This document shows positions 9,169 through 17,171 of a stretch of 64,000 bases of DNA, piece by piece; within the stretch, counting starts at the first letter, position 1; the number at the start of each line of letters is the position of its first letter. The DNA lies in contig NZ_CCDG010000044.1 of NCBI RefSeq assembly GCF_000723885.1, positions 1-64,000 of the forward strand, in the 5' to 3' direction. The position numbers and the translations under genes were made by a program. The notes beneath the pieces were generated by a model, which saw only the letters and a program-made list of their open reading frames with translations, searched no databases and had not been told where the DNA came from. This DNA is from Paenibacillus camerounensis (GTDB lineage Bacteria; Bacillota; Bacilli; Paenibacillales; Paenibacillaceae).

Positions 9169-9359
9169 TATCCTATGAGATGTTCCTATGAAAGCGCTCC
9201 GGGGCCCATCCGCCCCTTATCACTCCTTACCCATTTTCCGGAATTCGGGCGCAGGCTCTCTGTTAAATCCGCTCGCGCCGTTGTTCCTTGGCATCCCGTC
9301 CCAAACAGCAACAAGGACTTCACCTCCGGCGGGAAATGAAATCCTTGCTTAATAGGATA
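9169..9359. repeat. Segment bounded by short inverted repeats (TATCCTAT/ATAGGATA)
   Basis: TATCCTAT at 9169-9176 and its inverse ATAGGATA at 9352-9359 bound a 191-bp segment between the NUDIX gene and mtaB. A 72-codon minus-strand reading frame runs through most of it but has no convincing ribosome binding site. The arms are short, so a chance match is not excluded. Confidence 0.35.
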
Positions 9360-9394
9360 CGTTATGTTAGCAGAAGATAGCTTAATTAGAAGAA

Positions 9395-9520
9395 TCTGCA
9401 GCACAAATTACAGTAGAATCCAATATCCGGCCCGATTGAGCAATATCTATTGCACAAAATACAACAGCCCATGCTCCTCAATGCCGGCGCGCTCACCTGC
9501 AAGGACATTTGTGCTGCAGA
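9395..9520. repeat. Segment bounded by perfect 14-bp inverted repeats
   Basis: TCTGCAGCACAAAT (9395-9408) is perfectly repeated in inverse orientation at 9507-9520, enclosing 126 bp without a gene. A degenerate internal echo (TTGCACAAAATACAACAG) lies near 9450. It sits just past the mtaB stop codon, so a very long-range terminator stem is an alternative, but no T-run follows on the minus strand. Confidence 0.5.
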
Positions 9521-9568
9521 CATATCCTGTCAGACCGGCTTCTGATGATCCTGTCAGCCCGTTTCAGT

Positions 9569-10912
9569 CTAGTTCGCAGTCTGGTGCAGCGCAGTCCGGC
9601 TGACGCTAACCAGCTCGCCCTTGCATTCGTTAATGCCGGCTTCAGTAATCTTTACCTGGCAGAGCTCACCCTGCAGCGAATCATCGCCGCCGAAGAATAC
9701 CTGCAGATAGTTGTCGCTGAAGCCGTGCTGGATGCTGCGTCCCGGCGCATCCTTGGCTGAACGCTCGGCGATGACCGATACCGTCTTGCCGACGAACTTG
9801 CGGGCGTAGTCCAGCTGCATCTCCTCGGAGAGATCAATCAGTTGCTGTACGCGGACGTTCTTGATCTCCTCGTCGATTTGGTTAAGCATCCGCGCAGCCG
9901 GAGTACCCGTCCGCTTGGAGTAAGGGAATACATGCATTTCGGAGTAATTCACAGCCTTCATGAAGTCGTATCCGGCGCGGAACATTTCGTCCGTCTCGCC
10001 CGGGAAGCCGACGATAACGTCTGTAGTGATGCCTACGTCCGGCATCGCCTGGCGGATCAGCTGCATTTTGGCATAATACTCTTCCGTAGTGTATTTACGG
10101 CGCATCGTCTTGAGCACCTCATTATGGCCGGCCTGCAGCGGAATATGCAGATGACGGCACATTTTGGTGCTGCGGTTCAGCACCTCCAGCAGCTTCTCAT
10201 CGATCTGGCTGGCTTCAATCGAGCTGATGCGTACGCGTTCCAGCCCATCCACCTTATCCAGCTCCCAGAGCAGATCAGCCAGGCGGTAGTTGTCCAGATC
10301 ATCGCCGTAGCCGCCGGTGTGAATACCGGTCAGCACGAACTCCTTGTAGCCAGCTTCAACCAGCTGATGCGCCTGGGCGACAATCGATTTCGGATCACGG
10401 CTGCGTGACAGCCCGCGCGACCACGGAATGATGCAGAAGGTGCAGAAGTTGTTGCAGCCGTCCTGAATTTTCATGAACGCACGTGTCCGGTCAGCAAAGC
10501 CCGGCACATCCAGCTCCTCGAATTCACGGGTCTTCATGATGTTGCGTACCGCATTCACCGGCTGGCGCGACTCCTGAATATTCTTAACGTGGGTCATGAT
10601 ATGCTCACGGTCCTGGTTGCCGATGACCAGATCGACACCGGGAATATCCAGAATCTCACCCGGTGAAGTCTGCGCATAGCAGCCCGTTACAGCGACAATC
10701 GCTTCCGGGTTGCGGCGTACGGCGCGGCGGATCATCTGGCGGCTCTTTTTGTCACCAGTGTTCGTCACCGTACAGGTGTTGATCAGGTATACATCGGCAT
10801 TCCCCTCGAAATCTACCTGCTCGTAGCCTTCATTTTTGAACAGCTGCCAGATGGCTTCAGTGTCATAGAAATTAACCTTACAACCTAAAGTATAAAATGC
10901 TACGGATGGCAT
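9569..10912 (-). CDS. mtaB: tRNA t6A37 methylthiotransferase MtaB
   Basis: A 447-residue radical-SAM methylthiotransferase that converts t6A37 to ms2t6A37 in tRNAs reading ANN codons. The N-terminal UPF0004 domain (TLGCKVNFYDTEA, NTCTV, TGCYAQ) supplies the three cysteines of the auxiliary cluster. The radical-SAM cluster motif CNNFCTFC follows near residue 150, and a C-terminal TRAM domain begins around residue 375. The TLGCKVN start is typical of MtaB (YqeV) rather than MiaB. The start lies three bases after the rsmE stop, with GGGGGAG upstream, so the two are co-transcribed as in Bacillus subtilis (yqeU-yqeV). Confidence 0.95.
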   Translation of the reverse strand: MPSVAFYTLGCKVNFYDTEAIWQLFKNEGYEQVDFEGNADVYLINTCTVTNTGDKKSRQMIRRAVRRNPEAIVAVTGCYAQTSPGEILDIPGVDLVIGNQDREHIMTHVKNIQESRQPVNAVRNIMKTREFEELDVPGFADRTRAFMKIQDGCNNFCTFCIIPWSRGLSRSRDPKSIVAQAHQLVEAGYKEFVLTGIHTGGYGDDLDNYRLADLLWELDKVDGLERVRISSIEASQIDEKLLEVLNRSTKMCRHLHIPLQAGHNEVLKTMRRKYTTEEYYAKMQLIRQAMPDVGITTDVIVGFPGETDEMFRAGYDFMKAVNYSEMHVFPYSKRTGTPAARMLNQIDEEIKNVRVQQLIDLSEEMQLDYARKFVGKTVSVIAERSAKDAPGRSIQHGFSDNYLQVFFGGDDSLQGELCQVKITEAGINECKGELVSVSRTALHQTAN

Positions 10913-10915
10913 TGC

Positions 10916-11680
10916 TTAAGCTCCCCCCATTTCTCCGGATTCATATAAAATACAGGCTGCAGCAACCATGCCGGCTGTCTCGCAGCGCAGGATACGGCGC
11001 CCTAGTCCCACAGATACTGCCCCGGCAGCTTCAGCCGCCTGGCATTCCTCCGGACTGAACCCGCCTTCTGGGCCTACCACCACCATCACTTTGCCCTGGG
11101 AATCCGCAGATAATCCGGCAATCCAAGGTGCGGCGGCGCTGCGCAGCTGCAAGCCTTCTTCTTTTTCATAGCAGAAGTAGACGGCATCATATCCGCTGAA
11201 GCTCTGAAGCAGCTGCTTCCAGCTAAGCGGAGACAGAACGTCCGGAATGATATTGCGGTGTGCCTGCTCGGCAGCCTCCTTACAAATCTTGCGCCAGCGT
11301 TCGAGCCGTTTGCCCTCCTTGCGTTCATCGTATTGTACGATCGTGCGCTCTGAGTGGAAAGGAGCAAAGGCTACGGCACCGATCTCGGTGCATTTCTGGA
11401 TCACGGTCTCCAGCTTGTCGCCTTTGGGCAGACTCTGTGCCACTGTGATCTGAATGCGCGGCTCATGGGTCATTTCCAGCGCCTCTACAATATTAACGAC
11501 AATCTCGCCGATTTCAATAGAAGCAATCTCCGCCAGAGCCTCACGGGACACTCCGTCGCTGACAATCAGCTTATCTCCGGCCTTGCCGCGCATCACCTTA
11601 GCAATGTGGCGTGCGTCCTCCCCGCCGATGCTCACCTGCTCTGCGCCGAACTGCTCCGGGCTTACAAAATAACGCTGCAT
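10916..11680 (-). CDS. rsmE: 16S rRNA m3U1498 methyltransferase RsmE
   Basis: A 254-residue SPOUT-class enzyme that methylates N3 of U1498 in 16S rRNA. The N-terminal PUA-like domain begins MQRYFVSPEQF and contains DARHIAKVMR. The SPOUT knot carries VVGPEGGFSPEE (about residue 202) and the C-terminal LGRRILRCETA, both diagnostic for RsmE. It is directly upstream of mtaB with a three-base gap and downstream of prmA and the site-2 protease. This gives the conserved prmA-rsmE-mtaB order with the protease gene between prmA and rsmE. GAGG sits seven bases before the ATG. Confidence 0.95.
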   Translation of the reverse strand: MQRYFVSPEQFGAEQVSIGGEDARHIAKVMRGKAGDKLIVSDGVSREALAEIASIEIGEIVVNIVEALEMTHEPRIQITVAQSLPKGDKLETVIQKCTEIGAVAFAPFHSERTIVQYDERKEGKRLERWRKICKEAAEQAHRNIIPDVLSPLSWKQLLQSFSGYDAVYFCYEKEEGLQLRSAAAPWIAGLSADSQGKVMVVVGPEGGFSPEECQAAEAAGAVSVGLGRRILRCETAGMVAAACILYESGEMGGA

Positions 11681-11774
11681 ATTTTAGCCTCATTCTATTC
11701 ATATTCAGTAAAATGCTGTTACCAAAAAAACATATTCCATCTTACAACGTTTGTCCGTTCATGACCAGCCCCTG

Positions 11775-12467
11775 TTACACTCCGGAGTATCCGAACAGAC
11801 TCGTAAACATCCGCAAAAAGTCACTTCCCATATTCGCGGCCCAGATAAATAACGGTTCAATGGTATACCCCCGCAGACCGGGAATAAAGATGATCAGTAA
11901 AAAGAGAAAAACGGTATACTGCTCATACTGCTGCAGCCTGCCGCGGATCGGACGCGGTGCGATATCCTCCACAATCCGGTAACCATCCAGCGGCGGCAGC
12001 GGAATCAGGTTAAACAGGAACAGGAAAAAGTTAAACGGAATAAACATATTGAAGAAAAAATATATCGCTTTCAGTAATTGATCATTGGTAATAGAATCCA
12101 TAACACCTGTAGCAAACAGTACTGCATAGATCAGCGCGCCCAAAATACCAAGCAAAAAGTTGCTCAGCGGGCCGGCTGCCGATACAATTACGCCCATCAG
12201 CCGCGGACGGCTGAAGTTATCGCGGTTCACCGGAACCGGACGCGCCCAGCCGAAGCCGGCAATAAGCAGCAGAATAATCCCGAACAGATCGAAATGCACC
12301 GCAGGGTTCAGCGTCATACGGCCCAGCAGCCTCGCAGTCGGATCGCCAAATTTGTTGGCAAAATAAGCGTGGGCAAATTCATGCACCGTAAATGCGATCA
12401 CAATGGTAATCAGAAAAAACGGAAGCTGCTGCAGGGGATAAATTAATATCTGATCCAGAAAATCCAT
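11775..12467 (-). CDS. Site-2 protease family membrane metalloprotease (M50)
   Basis: A 230-residue polytopic membrane protein. The zinc motif HEFAH (residues about 29-33, in FTVHEFAHAYFANKFGD) lies in the first membrane helix, and the second metal-ligand region reads NLIPLPPLDGYRI near residue 165, as in the compact YwhC/Rip3-like group without PDZ or CBS domains. It would cleave membrane-spanning substrates; none can be named from context. It begins two bases after the prmA stop codon, so it is co-translated with prmA, and a 94-bp gap separates it from rsmE. AGAGG precedes the ATG. Confidence 0.88.
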   Translation of the reverse strand: MDFLDQILIYPLQQLPFFLITIVIAFTVHEFAHAYFANKFGDPTARLLGRMTLNPAVHFDLFGIILLLIAGFGWARPVPVNRDNFSRPRLMGVIVSAAGPLSNFLLGILGALIYAVLFATGVMDSITNDQLLKAIYFFFNMFIPFNFFLFLFNLIPLPPLDGYRIVEDIAPRPIRGRLQQYEQYTVFLFLLIIFIPGLRGYTIEPLFIWAANMGSDFLRMFTSLFGYSGV

Positions 12468-12469
12468 CT

Positions 12470-13519
12470 CTACCTCTTTCCGGCTGTAATGGCCACCCAG
12501 TCTTCTTCACGGGTAATTTCAATAATCTCAAAACCGGAGGCCTCAAGCGCCTGTGATACCAGGCCTTCCTTATCCTTATAAATACCGGAGGTGATATAGA
12601 TTCCGCCCGGCTGGAGCGCACGGTATACATCATCCGTGAACAGCACCAGAATCTCTGCCAGGATATTGGCGACGATAAGCTTCACAGGCAATGTAACGCC
12701 AAGGCTTGCATCCGCCGGTCCGGCCTTCTCTGCTGCTCCGGTATAGCCGGGTCTCGCCGCAGGCCACATATCCCCGGCAGCCGTATCAGCTGCACCTTCG
12801 CCTCCAAGCAGCGTAAGCAGATCGCTCTCTTTTACCGTAACCGAGGACTGAAGCCTGTTCAGCTCCACATTCTCCCGCGCACTTTCGACAGCAACCGGAT
12901 CAAGATCAAGGGCCAGCACATTCCCTGCACCGAGCAGAACTGCGCCTACCGCAAGAATCCCTGAGCCGGTCCCTACGTCAATGACCTCCTCGCCGCCGCT
13001 GATATGCTTCTCCAGCGCACGCAGGCACAGCGCCGTAGTCGGATGCGTTCCTGTTCCGAAGGCCATGCCGGGATCTATTTCAATAATCTTTTCATCCGGG
13101 CCCGCTGGTGTATACTCCTCCCAGGTCGGCTTGATCGTCAGACGGTCCGACACGCGAAGCGGCTTGAAGTACGCCTTCCAGGCGTGCGCCCATTCCTCGT
13201 CGTCTACTGTCTTCCAGGAGATCAGCGCTTTGCCGGGATCAATCCCGAATTCACGCAGCTCCTCAACCCGCGGTGCCACCTCATTAATAACGTCGTCCAT
13301 AGATACATTTTCAGCGTAATAGCCTTTGATTACAGCCTCGCCAGGAGGAATATCGTTCAGCGGTTCATCGTATAGTTCACCGTAACGGGTATTTCTGACT
13401 TTATCAAGTGTTCCTGATTCCTCAATCGAAACACCGCCTGCTCCGGCCTCATACAGCAGATTGGATATCATCTCCTGTGCCTCTTCTGTTGTATGTACCG
13501 TCAGTTCATGCCATAACAT
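12470..13519 (-). CDS. prmA: Ribosomal protein L11 methyltransferase PrmA
   Basis: A 349-residue SAM-dependent enzyme that trimethylates ribosomal protein L11. It has the N-terminal L11-binding domain (MLWHELTVHTTEEA), SAM motif IDVGTGSGILAVGA near residue 184 and the substrate-side motif NILAEIL near 285. Between them lies an unusual Ala/Gly/Pro-rich insertion of about 40 residues (about 238-277) that typical PrmA proteins lack. The ATG at 13519 follows AGGAGG by eight bases; an upstream in-frame start is ignored. The ribosome binding site sits at the edge of a leader motif that also precedes gpr. The first gene of the prmA, protease, rsmE, mtaB run. Confidence 0.95.
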   Translation of the reverse strand: MLWHELTVHTTEEAQEMISNLLYEAGAGGVSIEESGTLDKVRNTRYGELYDEPLNDIPPGEAVIKGYYAENVSMDDVINEVAPRVEELREFGIDPGKALISWKTVDDEEWAHAWKAYFKPLRVSDRLTIKPTWEEYTPAGPDEKIIEIDPGMAFGTGTHPTTALCLRALEKHISGGEEVIDVGTGSGILAVGAVLLGAGNVLALDLDPVAVESARENVELNRLQSSVTVKESDLLTLLGGEGAADTAAGDMWPAARPGYTGAAEKAGPADASLGVTLPVKLIVANILAEILVLFTDDVYRALQPGGIYITSGIYKDKEGLVSQALEASGFEIIEITREEDWVAITAGKR

Positions 13520-13523
13520 GTGT

Positions 13524-13594
13524 GTGGGTCCTCCTAAAAGTTTTGTAAGCAATACTTCCATGATTTAGCTTCGTTCAAAACTCACTAATCCAGT
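13524..13594 (-). promoter_or_regulatory. Leader repeat abutting the prmA ribosome binding site
   Basis: Reading the minus strand, GTGAGTTTTG, then ACGAAG, then GGAAGTATTGCTTACAAAAC, then TTTTAGGAGG, leads into the prmA start. AGTTTTG and CAAAACT can pair as a hairpin whose 3' arm adjoins the AGGAGG. The same blocks in the same order precede gpr near 37170-37230. Confidence 0.6.
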
Positions 13595-13668
13595 TATTCA
13601 ACATTATTCAGTATACCATTTCTACCGCAGGAAGCGCCAAAACAGCGTAAGCAATACAAATACACATT

Positions 13669-14235
13669 CTATTCTTTCCGGCAAAAGCAGTCCATAGTAT
13701 GATCATTTACCATACCGGAAGCCTGCATAAAAGCATAGCAGATCGTAGAGCCGACGAACTTCATGCCCTTCTTCTTCAGCGCCTTGCTCATAGCATCAGA
13801 CTGCCCCGTGGTTGCCGGTACCTCAGCCCGCGTCTTCCAGCCGTTAACAACCGGTTCTCCGCCAACAAAGCTCCACAGATAATCCGAAAAACTGCCCTCT
13901 TCCCGGCAAATCTCATGATAGGCCTTCGCATTCTGCACGATGGCATTAACCTTAAGGCGGTTACGGATGATCCTGGTGTCCTGCAGCAGCGCTTCTATTG
14001 TAGCATCGTCATAATGCATAATCCGGTGCGGGTCAAAATTGTCAAATACCTCGCGGTAGTGTTCCCGCTTCTTCAGCACCGTGTACCAGCTAAGCCCGGC
14101 CTGCATCCCTTCCAGCATCAGCAGCTCGAACAACTTCTGGTCATCGTATAAGGGCCTGCCCCATTCGTTATCATGATAGTCCATATACAGCTGGTCCTCA
14201 GTGACCCAGGCACAGCGTGTTATTTGCTTGTCCAA
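13669..14235 (-). CDS. tag: DNA-3-methyladenine glycosylase I
   Basis: A 188-residue base-excision-repair enzyme that removes 3-methyladenine from alkylated DNA. Family hallmarks are the N-terminal RCAWVTEDQLYMDYHDNEWG (aromatic and zinc-site segment), LLMLEGMQAGLSWYTVL, and a C-terminal VGSTICYAFMQASGMVNDH with the final Cys of the zinc snap. Length matches E. coli Tag. Translation probably starts at TTG (14235) behind GGGAGAGAG. It stands alone between prmA and the c-di-GMP protein gene. Confidence 0.95.
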   Translation of the reverse strand: MDKQITRCAWVTEDQLYMDYHDNEWGRPLYDDQKLFELLMLEGMQAGLSWYTVLKKREHYREVFDNFDPHRIMHYDDATIEALLQDTRIIRNRLKVNAIVQNAKAYHEICREEGSFSDYLWSFVGGEPVVNGWKTRAEVPATTGQSDAMSKALKKKGMKFVGSTICYAFMQASGMVNDHTMDCFCRKE

Positions 14236-14450
14236 ATGACTCTCTCCCTTTGGTTTCTGTCCTGCTAGGATATAGGATCAGTCTGCAAAAAGCTACCACT
14301 GTTTCATTTTAACTGTCAAAACAAAGCAAAAAAGTCCGCCCCTGCTGATTCACTGATATAACAGTACAGTTACGGCTGGAGCTCTGCGCTGAGATAGTGG
14401 TTAGCTGCAAAGGTTCATTTCTTCATAAATCATCAGCGTCAGGCTGATCA

Positions 14451-14480
14451 AAAAAAGCACGATCCCTGCGGACCGCGCTT
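14451..14480 (-). terminator. Terminator of the MHYT/GGDEF/EAL gene
   Basis: The minus strand reads AGCGCGGTCC, loop GCA, GGGATCGTGCT, then seven T residues; the 10-bp stem includes two G-U pairs. Confidence 0.8.
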
Positions 14481-14495
14481 CTCTGTATCCATTAT

Positions 14496-16940
14496 TCAGC
14501 CGGCAGCTTCCACCGGCCACAGGTATTTCCGCTCCAGTTCTTCAGCAGCTAAAGGCTTGCTGTAATAATACCCCTGAATATCCCGGCAGCCGCTGCCCAC
14601 CAGAATGTCCAGCTGCTCCTTCGTCTCAATGCCCTCGGCAATGACCTGCATCCCGAGATGCTCCGCCATCGTCAGGATGGTGGCCACGATGGCCCGGTCA
14701 TGGCTGCTGTCCGTGATGCCGCTGATAAACGAACGGTCAATCTTCACTTTATGGATGGGATACAGCTTCAGGTACCCCAGCGAGCTGTATCCGGTTCCGA
14801 AGTCATCCAGACTGATCCGGACCCCGCTTTTTACCAGATCATTTAGAATAGCACTGGCTCTGGAAGCATCCATCATCATGCTCTCGGTTATTTCCAGCTC
14901 AAGGTACTCGGGGGCCAGCCCCGTTTCGCGGAGAATGTCCCGGATGTCCTCCAGCAGGTTATATTGAAGGAACTGCTGTGAGGATAAATTAACAGCCACC
15001 GGAATGAGCGGGCCGCCCGCATCATGCCATTGCCGCATCTGCCGGCAGGCCTCCCGCAGCACAAAATTTCCAAGCTCCACGATCCGCCCGGTTACTTCAG
15101 CCGCCGGAATGAACATGCCGGGCCCGAGCAGACCTTTTACCGGATGATTCCAGCGGACAAGCGCCTCTACCCCGATGATCTGCTCCTTATCGGCCGTACG
15201 GATCTGCGGCTGGTAATGCACAGTAAATTCTCCGCGTTCCAGCCCTTTACGCAGGTCCGATTCCAGCTCCAGCTGCTCCATAATCTGACCGTTCAGGTCC
15301 TCTGAGAAAAAATGGTAATCGTTTCTGCCATTTTTTTTCACTTCATACATGGCTGTACCCGCATTTTTGAGCAGTTCCTCCGCTGTCTGCCCATGACCCG
15401 GATAGAATGAAATACCAATGCTAGCTGTAACGTAGAGATCCCGCCCCTTGAGATGCATCGGCTGTTTGATCGCTGACATCATCTGCTCGGCAATATCGGT
15501 CACATTCATTTTTTCGCGCGAGAACCGGCAGAGCAGTGCAAACTCATCGCCCTCCAGCCTTGCCAGCGTCATCCGCTCATTAAGCACATTATCCAGAATC
15601 CTGCTGCTCATCTCCTGCAGGAACAGATCGCCGTACAGATGCCCAAGGGTATCATTAATCAGCTTGAAGCGGTCAAAATCCATAACAAGCACGGCAAAAG
15701 GCTCTTGCCCTTCCTGATGATCCTCAATCGTCTGTGTCACCAGCTGGTCGAACATCCGTCGGTTCGGAAGCCCGGTCAGCTCATCATGAAAGATAAGATA
15801 CCGGGTCTGCTCCTTGGCCTGCTTCTCCTCCGTGATGTCCCGGGCGATGACATATATACCTGCGACCTGCCCGTCAACCATAACCGGAGATATATTGATA
15901 CTGATGTCCACCTTCTGTCCGCTTCTGTGTGTTATCGCTGTCTCATAGCTGACCCGCTCACCTGCAAGGGACTGGATGAACATATCCCTGATCGGCTGCT
16001 GATCATCTATTGTAATAATATCCAGCATGGAGGTGAGGGGCTGCTCTTTAAATTCCTTGCTGCTGATTCCCGTAATTGCAGTAGCTGCAGGATTGGAGCC
16101 GATAATACGCAGATTGAGATCAATCGAGACAATAGCATCCTGGTTATTTTCGTAGAGTGATCTGTACCATTTTTCACTGATCAGCAGCTCTGTGTCTTTT
16201 CTTGAGAAGCGCCGTGAAATATAAACTCCGATAATAGACATACCCAGAGTAAACAGTGTGCCTCCGGCAATGACGTAGGCAAGCCATTTCTGGTCCAGTA
16301 CAACCCCTGTGTTAAGCCACGACCGGTTCTCCGGCTCAAAGGTTGCCCCAAGCATGCCTGTATAGTGCATCCCGACAATAGCGAGGCCCATGACCAGGGC
16401 GCTGATGAGCTTTTTCCTCTGGCCTACCGCTTTACGGTTCATCATGATTTGTGAAGACAGCCCAAGCGCAGCAATGGATGCTATCAGGGCAACGGCAAAG
16501 GACAGGGTAACATAATCCGCCCGATAAGATATGCCGATCTGCATGGCGAACATGCCAATATAATGCATACCGAAGATACCGCAAGCAAGCAATAGCCCGC
16601 TCATAAATAGCGGAATCAGCCCCCGCCTGAAGTGGCTGATAACAATCAGGGCAACCAGCGAGGCAACAACTGCCACCAGAACGGACAGCAGAACCACCAT
16701 CAGGTTATAAGCAACGGCTACAGGCAGCTTCAGAGCCAGCATGCCGACAAAATGCATAGACCAGATGCCCATTCCCATGATGACCGCGCCAAATACAATC
16801 CAAAATGCACGCCGCCGGCCTTTGGATATACCCACTATGCCGGCTAACTCCAATACCGTGTAGGAGGCTGCAACAGCAATTAAATATGAAAAAAACACAA
16901 GCAGCTTGTCATGACTTCCATGCATATGCATGTGCTCCAT
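14496..16940 (-). CDS. MHYT-PAS-GGDEF-EAL membrane sensor for c-di-GMP turnover
   Basis: An 814-residue multidomain signalling protein. Residues 1-235 form a seven-helix MHYT sensor with three histidine motifs (WSMHFVGM, GMHYIGM, GMHYTGM), proposed in the family to bind copper and sense a diatomic gas or redox. A PAS domain covers about 265-380. The GGDEF domain (about 385-545) reads LEGDEF, with Glu in place of the first Gly. The EAL domain (about 560-805) keeps EALVRW, EITES, LDDFGTGYSS, KIDRSFI and AEGIET, so phosphodiesterase activity is likely; cyclase activity is uncertain. The ATG at 16940 has AGGGGG upstream. No c-di-GMP riboswitch is visible nearby. Confidence 0.93.
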   Translation of the reverse strand: MEHMHMHGSHDKLLVFFSYLIAVAASYTVLELAGIVGISKGRRRAFWIVFGAVIMGMGIWSMHFVGMLALKLPVAVAYNLMVVLLSVLVAVVASLVALIVISHFRRGLIPLFMSGLLLACGIFGMHYIGMFAMQIGISYRADYVTLSFAVALIASIAALGLSSQIMMNRKAVGQRKKLISALVMGLAIVGMHYTGMLGATFEPENRSWLNTGVVLDQKWLAYVIAGGTLFTLGMSIIGVYISRRFSRKDTELLISEKWYRSLYENNQDAIVSIDLNLRIIGSNPAATAITGISSKEFKEQPLTSMLDIITIDDQQPIRDMFIQSLAGERVSYETAITHRSGQKVDISINISPVMVDGQVAGIYVIARDITEEKQAKEQTRYLIFHDELTGLPNRRMFDQLVTQTIEDHQEGQEPFAVLVMDFDRFKLINDTLGHLYGDLFLQEMSSRILDNVLNERMTLARLEGDEFALLCRFSREKMNVTDIAEQMMSAIKQPMHLKGRDLYVTASIGISFYPGHGQTAEELLKNAGTAMYEVKKNGRNDYHFFSEDLNGQIMEQLELESDLRKGLERGEFTVHYQPQIRTADKEQIIGVEALVRWNHPVKGLLGPGMFIPAAEVTGRIVELGNFVLREACRQMRQWHDAGGPLIPVAVNLSSQQFLQYNLLEDIRDILRETGLAPEYLELEITESMMMDASRASAILNDLVKSGVRISLDDFGTGYSSLGYLKLYPIHKVKIDRSFISGITDSSHDRAIVATILTMAEHLGMQVIAEGIETKEQLDILVGSGCRDIQGYYYSKPLAAEELERKYLWPVEAAG

Positions 16941-17114
16941 GACCTCATCCCCCTTCAAACCATTCCAAACCAGACTGGCAATATTCTAGAATTTATACAA
17001 TTTAATATTATATCGGTTAATTTGACCGGAAACCTGATAACTTCCCTGTATATTAGCAACTTTATATGAAAGCGCGGTAAGGCTGATTTATTGTGCAGGG
17101 TATGGTTTTCCGTG

Positions 17115-17158
17115 AAAAAAGCAGCATGGTTTCCCCGCTCCGGAGGCTTCCACGCTGC
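17115..17158 (-). terminator. Terminator of the PAS chemoreceptor-like gene
   Basis: The minus strand has a 9-bp stem with one wobble (GCAGCGTGG with CCATGCTGC), further pairing inside, and then six T residues. Confidence 0.8.
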
Positions 17159-17171
17159 CGTATCTTTGTAC

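Noticed and set aside
9186..9404. A 72-codon minus-strand open frame between NUDIX and mtaB
   Set aside because: No convincing Shine-Dalgarno sequence; it lies mostly within a segment bounded by short inverted repeats, and I would sooner see repeat DNA than a gene.
16941..17171. A c-di-GMP riboswitch near the GGDEF-EAL gene
   Set aside because: I looked for the conserved GEMM core and found none in the flanking sequence.
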